A stretch of DNA of 64,000 nucleotides from NCBI GenBank assembly GCA_029880325.1, contig JAOUOP010000004.1, positions 124,001 through 188,000 on the forward strand. The letters run 5' to 3'. A program made the translations under genes and the position numbers. The stretch is from Myxococcales bacterium (GTDB lineage Bacteria > Myxococcota_A > Polyangia > Polyangiales > JAFGIB01). This document shows positions 63,853-64,000 of the stretch, piece after piece. The notes beneath the pieces were generated by a model. It did no database searches. It was not told where the DNA came from and saw only the letters and a program-made list of their open reading frames with translations. The stretch's first letter is position 1, and each line of letters begins with the position of its first letter.

Positions 63853-64000
63853 GGCGCACCACCCCCGGCCTGCACCGCGCCGAAGCGCGCGGCGATGGCG
63901 TCGACGTCCTGACCGCGCGCCTCAAGCTCCTCGCGCAGCGAGGCGATGGCGGCGTGCACGCGGGCGCGGGCGGGGCCGCCCGGCAAGTCCCTGCGCTCGA
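63849..64000 (-). CDS. argH: argininosuccinate lyase, C-terminal end only (cut by the window)
   Basis: The last 49 residues of a gene that runs off the right edge: ERRDLPGGPARARVHAAIAS, then a helical tail and a stop. The xxRxLPGGxAPxxV segment and length to the end fit the ArgH C-terminus, and argH–lysA pairs are common in this group of bacteria. Only a fragment is visible, so the name is probable, not certain. Confidence 0.65.
   Translation of the reverse strand, partial: ERRDLPGGPARARVHAAIASLREELEARGQDVDAIAARFGAVQAGGGAP

Overview
This window reads as a high-GC chromosomal segment from a predatory or myxobacterial type of bacterium (phylum Myxococcota, formerly Deltaproteobacteria; possibly Nannocystineae, but that last step is a guess). 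The reasons are three very large Ser/Thr kinase–ATPase fusions, many secreted Cys-rich proteins and lipoproteins, a DUF2330 protein with a MYXO-CTERM-like tail, an FHA–histidine kinase–receiver hybrid, and genes packed with start/stop overlaps. No rRNA, tRNA or CRISPR array was seen.

Layout. 0-2.3 kb: the 3' part of a Cys-rich EGF-like secreted protein, a long hairpin, the first copy of a 180-bp inverted-repeat element, and a small membrane protein. 2.4-11.9 kb: an AraC-type regulator, then two tandem paralogous kinase–ATPase–GAF-like proteins with unusual catalytic motifs. 11.9-19.7 kb (minus strand): a nine-gene cluster encoding a DUF3450 protein, a large ExbB with a periplasmic coiled-coil domain, ExbB, ExbD, TonB, a TPR lipoprotein, a small secreted protein, a rhodanese lipoprotein and a GT2-like enzyme. 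This is the enlarged TonB/ExbBD layout, with three extra genes at its end. 20-25 kb: fatty-acid hydroxylase, asd, an AIM24-like protein and a thiolase. 25-28.8 kb: a third kinase–ATPase with canonical motifs. 28.8-31.9 kb: a cobalamin uptake ABC operon (btuC-btuD-btuF) behind an adenosylcobalamin-type riboswitch. 31.9-41.5 kb: DUF2330 protein, a frameshifted GNAT, acyl-CoA ligase with a divergent phosphotransferase, the FHA–HK–REC hybrid, an ACT protein, a helix-hairpin-helix protein and an EVE-domain protein.

41.5-50.3 kb is the accessory, decaying part. Intact lipoproteins and an AI-2E-type transporter are mixed with fragments: an EGF-like remnant, a low-complexity AgmX-like remnant, a pyrE tail beside a 168-bp MITE-like element, a frameshifted secreted-protein remnant, an AbiEii-like nucleotidyltransferase tail, and a 108-bp inverted repeat. 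50.3-64 kb is mostly conserved: a histidine kinase–receiver hybrid; a tightly coupled gatC-gatA-gatB-mtnA-SCP2-metalloprotease run; SRPBCC protein; endonuclease/phosphatase-fold protein; ABC-F ATPase; a small lipoprotein; the second copy of the 180-bp element abutting a truncated ABC-exporter tail; then lysA and the end of argH.

The strongest candidate for something undescribed is the 180-bp element. Two copies of identical length sit 60 kb apart in opposite orientation, with 32-bp terminal inverted repeats, a conserved central hairpin, and paired stem changes. The tandem kinases with altered catalytic-loop and P-loop residues are second. Feature identities rest on motif recognition by eye; no database search was run.
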